From assembly GCA_003952965.2 (NCBI GenBank), contig CM025855.1, forward strand, positions 16,238,286 through 16,302,285: DNA of 64,000 nt, in the 5' to 3' direction. Below are positions 59,701 through 64,000 of this stretch, piece after piece (position 1 is the first letter of the stretch; the number at the start of each line of letters is the position of its first letter). The notes beneath the pieces are model-generated. The model ran no database searches, was not told the origin of the DNA, and saw only the letters and a program-made list of their open reading frames with translations. The position numbers and the translations under genes were made by a program. The DNA is from Morella rubra (taxonomy: Eukaryota > Streptophyta > Magnoliopsida > Fagales > Myricaceae).

Positions 59701-61001
59701 GTATTGATTTGTCAGTTTCCGACACTCGTGATACTCTTGCCTCTTTTTTCTTTTTTTTTAATATCGAATTTTAATTAGTTCTCTCAACGTTCTAGGATTC
59801 CTTGGGGTGTATATTGCCATTCCTCTGCAATATTTATTATTTGTCCTTCCACTTATTTTGCCCTCAATCAGCTCACAAGATTGTTCGGCAATTTGTTATT
59901 CCCTCACAGATTTTGGGTATTTCGGGGAATGCATGACGATATTAGAGGTTTGCGTACTTTCTTTTGAGCCACTAATAATTAATGATTCAGGAATTTGGAA
60001 GGACTCTGCGTTGAGGATTCCAGTCGATTTAAGGGTAGCAGGGGATAAATTAATGAAAATAGTTGAAGGACCTAAAACAGGGGAAAAGATTCAGGCAAAA
60101 GGTCCTAATTAAAAGAGTACTAATAATAAGAATGACGACTATAATTGCATAGAGAACTCCTTGAATCAATAACTCATTGGTTCCTTTCTCTATTGTCTCT
60201 TATAATTTTTCTTGGTGCGCATGCAGACTGAGCTCTTGCACCAACAGGTGGATAACCTGAGAAGGAAGGTGAAAACTCTCGCCCTCTCTCTCTTCCCATT
60301 AACACACGAATATGAGACTTTTCAATTTCTTTTTGTGGTTAATGTTTAGGAGCGGATGTTGGAGGAGGAAAACAGTAGCATGTACAATTGGGTAAGTAAT
60401 GGATTTCAAAAGCAGAAGAAGTCCAGAAAAAAAAAATATAAATATATTTGTCATCCTTCAATTATGAGTTTTTTTTTTTTTTTTATAGTTCTTACTATAA
60501 ATTATTATTTTTGTTACATTTTACTACCAATTGATTTCAAATATTTTGCACCGCTTATCAATTTTTTTTAGTATTTTAGACAATACTTTTTTGGGCATGT
60601 GAAATTACGATTTTATCCCTTTATATCTAAAAAATCAATATCTATCTAAAAGAGTAGAAAATTTTAAAGGAGGTGCAAAGTATGTCTGAAGTCAATGAAA
60701 TGTGACAAAAATTGATAACTAAGATGCAAAAACTCGAGTATCGATTCAAAATAGCTACTTTGCACTGGTTCATGGCTGTGGCCAGATTCAAGAGCACCGG
60801 GCAGCTATAGAGTATCTACAATTAGTAGCAATGGAGGCAAAGCCAGCGGAACATCAGCAAGTTGTTGAACAATTCCCGTTATTTGGAGAGCAACGTCTGA
60901 GCAGTGTGCTTCAACTTGCCGCCATGCCTCCTCACATTCAGCCATATCATCTTCAACTTGCTCAGCCCAATATTCTGATAGTTTATGCGGAATTAAACTA
61001 A
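56778..61001 (+). CDS. TT16: B-sister (TT16/ABS-like) MIKC MADS-box transcription factor
   Basis: Six exons: 56778-56965, 59284-59350, 59449-59613, 60227-60268, 60350-60391 and 60786-61001, all GT-AG. They join to 720 nt, 239 aa. Residues 1-60 form the MADS domain ([20 protein letters not shown], then [20 protein letters not shown]) that binds CArG boxes in the nucleus. Residues 61-85 are the I region; about 86-168 the K domain ([20 protein letters not shown], then [12 protein letters not shown] and [12 protein letters not shown]) for partner binding. The C-terminal part ([27 protein letters not shown] and the PI-like [10 protein letters not shown]) matches B-sister proteins, which act in ovule, endothelium and seed-coat development. 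Exon 3 (165 nt) equals the usual separate 62- and 100-nt exons, so one intron is absent. Intron 1 (2,318 bp) carries a solo LTR; intron 5 a MITE-like repeat; a copia element starts 12 bp after the stop. All splice sites and the frame are intact. Sure of family and subclass. Confidence 0.92.
57633..58646 (-). mobile_element. Solo SIRE-type LTR in MADS intron 1 (TSD GTGTT)
   Basis: 1,014 bp, plus-strand ends TGAAAAACC and CCTAACA, flanked by GTGTT (57628-57632 and 58647-58651). On the minus strand it starts TGTTAGG, has CGA-rich repeats, a TATA box (TATATAT, 58213-58207) and the SIRE end zone TATTCACCCCCTCTAGG. An antisense promoter could in principle be active in the intron. Confidence 0.92.
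58310..58535 (-). repeat. Four-copy CTCGAGCG repeat array in LTR U3
   Basis: Four units of about 60-64 bp, each with GCTCGAGCG or a close variant, a CGTTAGTCGA/CGCTGGTCGA word and, in three units, GAACGTGATGTCTCTGTATG. They lie about 100 bp upstream of the LTR TATA box on the minus strand. Confidence 0.9.
60430..60730. repeat. MITE-like repeat, family M, copy 4, in MADS intron 5
   Basis: Contains TTATTATTTTTGTTACATTT, TTTTTTGGGCATGTGAAATT, ACGATTTTATCCCTTTA and GGAGGTGCAAAGTATG, the family M text. It makes up most of intron 5 (60392-60785). Confidence 0.55.
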
Positions 61002-61012
61002 AACAAACAACA

Positions 61013-62281
61013 TGTTTTCAACAAAACATTAATCAGGATTATAATTGCAATTGTGGATCCAATTACCTACCTAATACAGGAATTTAGAAATCCACAAAAC
61101 TTCAAGTCGCTTTACGATCCAATCCAAAGCTCCAAATTTAGAGCAGCAACTCAGATGTGTTGCCTCCTAAGGATTTATGTCACTCTCTCTTTTTACTCTA
61201 ATAGGTTCTGATCCAACCCCTTGAATATAACCAGCTCTTGATTTATCTAGAGAGAGCATGAAGACATAGGATCCTTAGGGATCTCAAATTCCAGCCGTAG
61301 GATTAAATTGAAGAACTCTTCTTCTAATAAAATTTGGGCTTCTACTAATTACAATCAAGTCCATCAACATATTGTAACTGACCCCTGAAATTTGAGATTA
61401 TTGCAAATATGCCCTTTACATACAATTAATTCCTTCCACAAAACTATATTCCATATGAGATATTAGGATTGGATTAATTATTTGGTTATCGAGACAATTA
61501 ATTCCTTTCACCAAACTATATTTCATATGAGATATTAGGACTGGATTAATTATTTGGTTATCGAGGACACATAATTCTAACAATCTCCCACTTGCCCTCA
61601 GAACAATTTTGAAATATATATATATAATATACTTTTATGTATTCAAAAAATAGTTTTGTAAAACACACCGGCCTCATTTCTTTTTGGTCCAACTCTTATA
61701 TGAACATTAACTGAATATACTATCTCTCCAAGAGACTGGTGGATTCCTTGTTGAGCATTCATATAACTCATCCATCACGCACACAACCCAACATGTCCAT
61801 ATATAGTCCTGAATGGACATCACCGGTTGACAACGTCAAAGTATGTGTACATAATACAGGAATAAATACAAACCTCTCAGGTCTAAGGACAATAGCGAAT
61901 TACGATAGAACAACCTTTAACCTGACAGTGATCACTCCAAAAGGCGTTCTTAATCGGATCCTGTTTAGTGTATGTACTTGTTACATGACACCCACTTGTC
62001 TGCTTAAGGTCATACCTCAATGATGGAATCAATCATTCTCCGCACAACAAGTGTAAACTTCATAGTGAAAAAGTCTAGAACAATTTCAGGCTTACAAGGA
62101 ACTGGAAAATTATTATTCCCTGCCTTTGATTCATTAATCTCTAGCATGATTTTTCTACAATGTTACCTGAACAAATTTACATACATAACATCTCATGTTA
62201 TGTATAAACCCATAACAACAACAATATATATGAAAAATAAATAAACTTTTATTATCAAATAACAAAGGAAAAAACAAAAAG
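61013..62281 (-). mobile_element. Copia 3' LTR region just after the MADS stop codon
   Basis: Non-coding copia text collinear with LTRs 23969-25148 and 13686-14925 (for example TCATATGAGATATTAGG and GAGACTGGTGGATTCCTTG). The outer end is taken at TGTTTTCAACAAAACATT (61013), 12 bp after the MADS stop. A PPT-like AGTGGGAG followed by TGTTAGAATT on the minus strand at 61582 could be an alternative LTR start, which would give a 570-bp LTR. The far end adjoins RNase H at 62282. Confidence 0.6.
61425..61566 (-). repeat. Tandem duplication of about 71 bp in the copia LTR
   Basis: ACAATTAATTCCTT...GGATTAATTATTTGGTTATC occurs twice in succession with three to four differences. Confidence 0.88.
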
Positions 62282-63786
62282 TCAAACCCAATCATACATA
62301 TATCTCAAACCCATATCCTTAATATGTTTCTCAAACACTTTCTGAGATAAAGGCTTTGTAAATGGATTAGCTAAATTATCAGCTGATGCAACCTTCACCA
62401 TTGTGACATCACCTCTGGATATGATATCACGTATTAGGTGAAAATGACGTTCTATGTGCTTTGTCCTTTGATAAGACCTTGGCTCCACTGCCTGTGCAAT
62501 TGCACCATTGTTATCACAGTATAAGGGAATAGGTGCCTCAATCGAAGGGACAACTTCAAGTTCTTGAATGAACTTGCGAATCCACACAGCTTCCTTTACA
62601 GCTTCATTTGCAGCAATATATTCTGCCTTAGTTGTAGAATCAGCTGTATTACTTTGCTTGAAACTTCTCCAACTGAATGCTCTTTTGCCAAGAAGGAACA
62701 CAAATCTGGATGTTGATCTTCTATCATCAATGTCTGATTGAAAATCCGAATCTGTATATCCCTAGATAGTCAGATCCTCATTGCCATACACTAAGAACTA
62801 GTGTTTTGTATTTCTCAAATACCTGAGGATGTGTTTCACTACTGACCAATGTTCTTGACTTGGATTAGATTGGTATTTACTCACAACGCTAACTGCGTGA
62901 CTGATATCAGGCCTAGTACAAAGCATAGCATACATGAGACTCCCTACAGCCGAAGCATAATGGCAGTTACTCATCTTCTCTCTTTCTTTAGGTGTTTTTG
63001 GACACATCTGCTTAGAGAAATGAATTCCATGTCTAAAGGGTAAAAACCCTTTCTTGGAATTTACCATGCTAAATCTAGCCAATATCCTGTCAATATAATT
63101 GACCTGTGAGAGACCCAATAATCTCTTCTTTTGGTCTCTAAACACTTTGATCCCGAGTATGTAGGATGCTTCCCCAAGGTCTTTCATTGAAAATTGGTTA
63201 GACAACCATATTTTCACAGATGACAAAGCCTCTACATCATTCCCAATGAGTAGTATGTCATCCACATAAAGAATCAAAAAGGTGATAGCATTCCCACTAA
63301 CCTTCTTGTAGACACAAGGTTCATCCATGTTTTGTGAGAAACTAAACGTTTTGATTGGCTCATCAAAACGGATGTTCCAACAACGTGATGCTTGGTTTAG
63401 GCCATAAATGAATTTCTCCAATTTGTATACTTTTGATTCATTTTCCCGAGCTATGAAACCTTCTGGTTGGTCTATATAAATTTCTTCATGAATGTGCCCA
63501 TTCAAGAATGCGGTTTTCACATCCATCTGCCATATCTCATAATCATAGTATGCTGCAATTGCCAATAGAATCCTTATGGACTTTAGCATAGCTACTGGTG
63601 AAAAGGTTTCCTCATAATCAATACCAGCCTTTTGAGTATACCCTTTCGCCACCTGTTTAGCCTTAAAGGTCTCTACCTTTCCTGTTGGTCCAAGTTTCCT
63701 TTTGTAGACCCATTTGCAACTTATAGGCTTAATACCCTCTGGTTTGTCTACCAAGGTCCAAACCTTGTTGGAATACATGGAGTCCA
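62282..63786 (-). pseudogene. Copia RT and RNase H, truncated by a gypsy insertion
   Basis: RT (63786-62798) shows MDSMYSNKVWTLVDKPEGIK, KWVYKRKLGPTGKV, QMDVKTAFLNGHIHEEIYID, the catalytic YVDDILLIG box, LGEASYILGIKVFRD and ARFSM. RNase H (to 62282) shows STTKAEYIAANEAVKEAVW, the DNNGAI box, SYQRTKHIERHFHLIRDIIS and NPFTKPLS. Two TAG stops lie between the parts (near 62798 and 62765), so the copy is dead although the RT core is intact. The clade is unlike the SIRE copies. The N-terminal pol is cut at 63787, where a gypsy LTR begins. Confidence 0.92.
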
Positions 63787-64000
63787 TGATGCAAATCATA
63801 CAAGGAATCTAGTTCAAGCAAATTCGTGGAGGCCTATTAAGCATAATCCATGTCGACAATAAAGAATCATCACCATGACTCAAGTTTTAGAAGGATCTGG
63901 TCAAGGCTTGGCTTCAAATCTCAGCATATGTACTTCAGCTGGAACGATCTCGACGTATGCACCTGGGTTGGAACGACCTCGGCGTTATGACCCCGGCTGA
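63787..64000 (+). mobile_element. Start of a Ty3/gypsy LTR (TGATG family), cut by window end
   Basis: TGATGCAAATCATACAAGGA and the following 210 bp match the LTR at 52091. It breaks the copia RT frame, so it inserted there. The expected target duplication is GTCCA (63782-63786) at the unseen far end. Confidence 0.85.

Noticed and set aside
59807-60112. 101-codon ORF with a hydrophobic start inside the MADS gene
   Set aside because: It lies wholly in intron 3 between well-defined exons, matches no family I know and fits chance opening.
59281-61001. AP3/PI or AGAMOUS class for the MADS gene
   Set aside because: The C-terminal text ([22 protein letters not shown]) and the overall layout point to B-sister proteins, not class B or C.

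Overview
The window is nuclear DNA of a eudicot plant. The evidence is multi-exon genes with GT-AG introns, a plant MIKC-type MADS-box gene, plant-type ribosomal protein genes, and dense nested Ty1/copia and Ty3/gypsy retrotransposons with hAT, Mutator, CACTA and MITE elements. The species cannot be read from the sequence. Only three genes look intact: two copies of the 60S ribosomal protein gene RPL36A/eL42 (1418-2950 and 41082-42651, identical 105-aa products) and one B-sister (TT16/ABS-like) MADS-box gene (56778-61001, six exons, 239 aa). Almost all the rest is transposon sequence in various stages of decay.

Left part (1-20.4 kb): a LINE reverse-transcriptase relic, RPL36A copy 1, a hAT transposase relic, and a solo LTR with an intact 5-bp target duplication (6525-7753). 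Then comes one SIRE-type copia element on the minus strand (about 8637-20397), cut in two by a gypsy LTR (10846-18227, target duplication ATCTA). That LTR holds a second gypsy LTR (12594-16286, target duplication ATAAC), which in turn holds a copia LTR (13686-14925). The nest is four levels deep and largely resolved by target duplications.

Middle (20.4-40.4 kb): a Mutator-like element with roughly 300-bp inverted repeats, copia LTR relatives, a CACTA element with a Transposase_24 relic, a MITE, a SIRE-type gag relic with primer-binding site, and a 5,240-bp internally deleted SIRE element (35160-40399, target duplication GTGCA). This last element and the interrupted one each keep an accessory ORF downstream of pol. 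In both, a TATA box stands about 260-270 bp before the accessory ATG, next to GTCGAC-type palindromes like those in the LTR. This suggests a dedicated internal promoter.

Right part (40.4-64 kb): RPL36A copy 2 in a duplicated block of about 2.1-2.4 kb; LINE, copia and accessory-ORF relics; a CACTA end; and an odd 3,372-bp gypsy insertion whose two LTRs are inverted relative to each other yet flanked by a perfect TTTTG duplication inside a copia RNase H gene. A hAT MITE with an 8-bp target duplication follows, then the B-sister gene, which carries a solo LTR in intron 1, a MITE-like insertion in intron 5 and a copia element starting 12 bp after its stop codon. At the right edge a second gypsy LTR of the TGATG family enters that copia element.

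The two gene types have no evident functional link: one is ribosome housekeeping, the other a predicted ovule and seed-coat regulator. No tRNA, rRNA, CRISPR array or bacterial-type feature was found.
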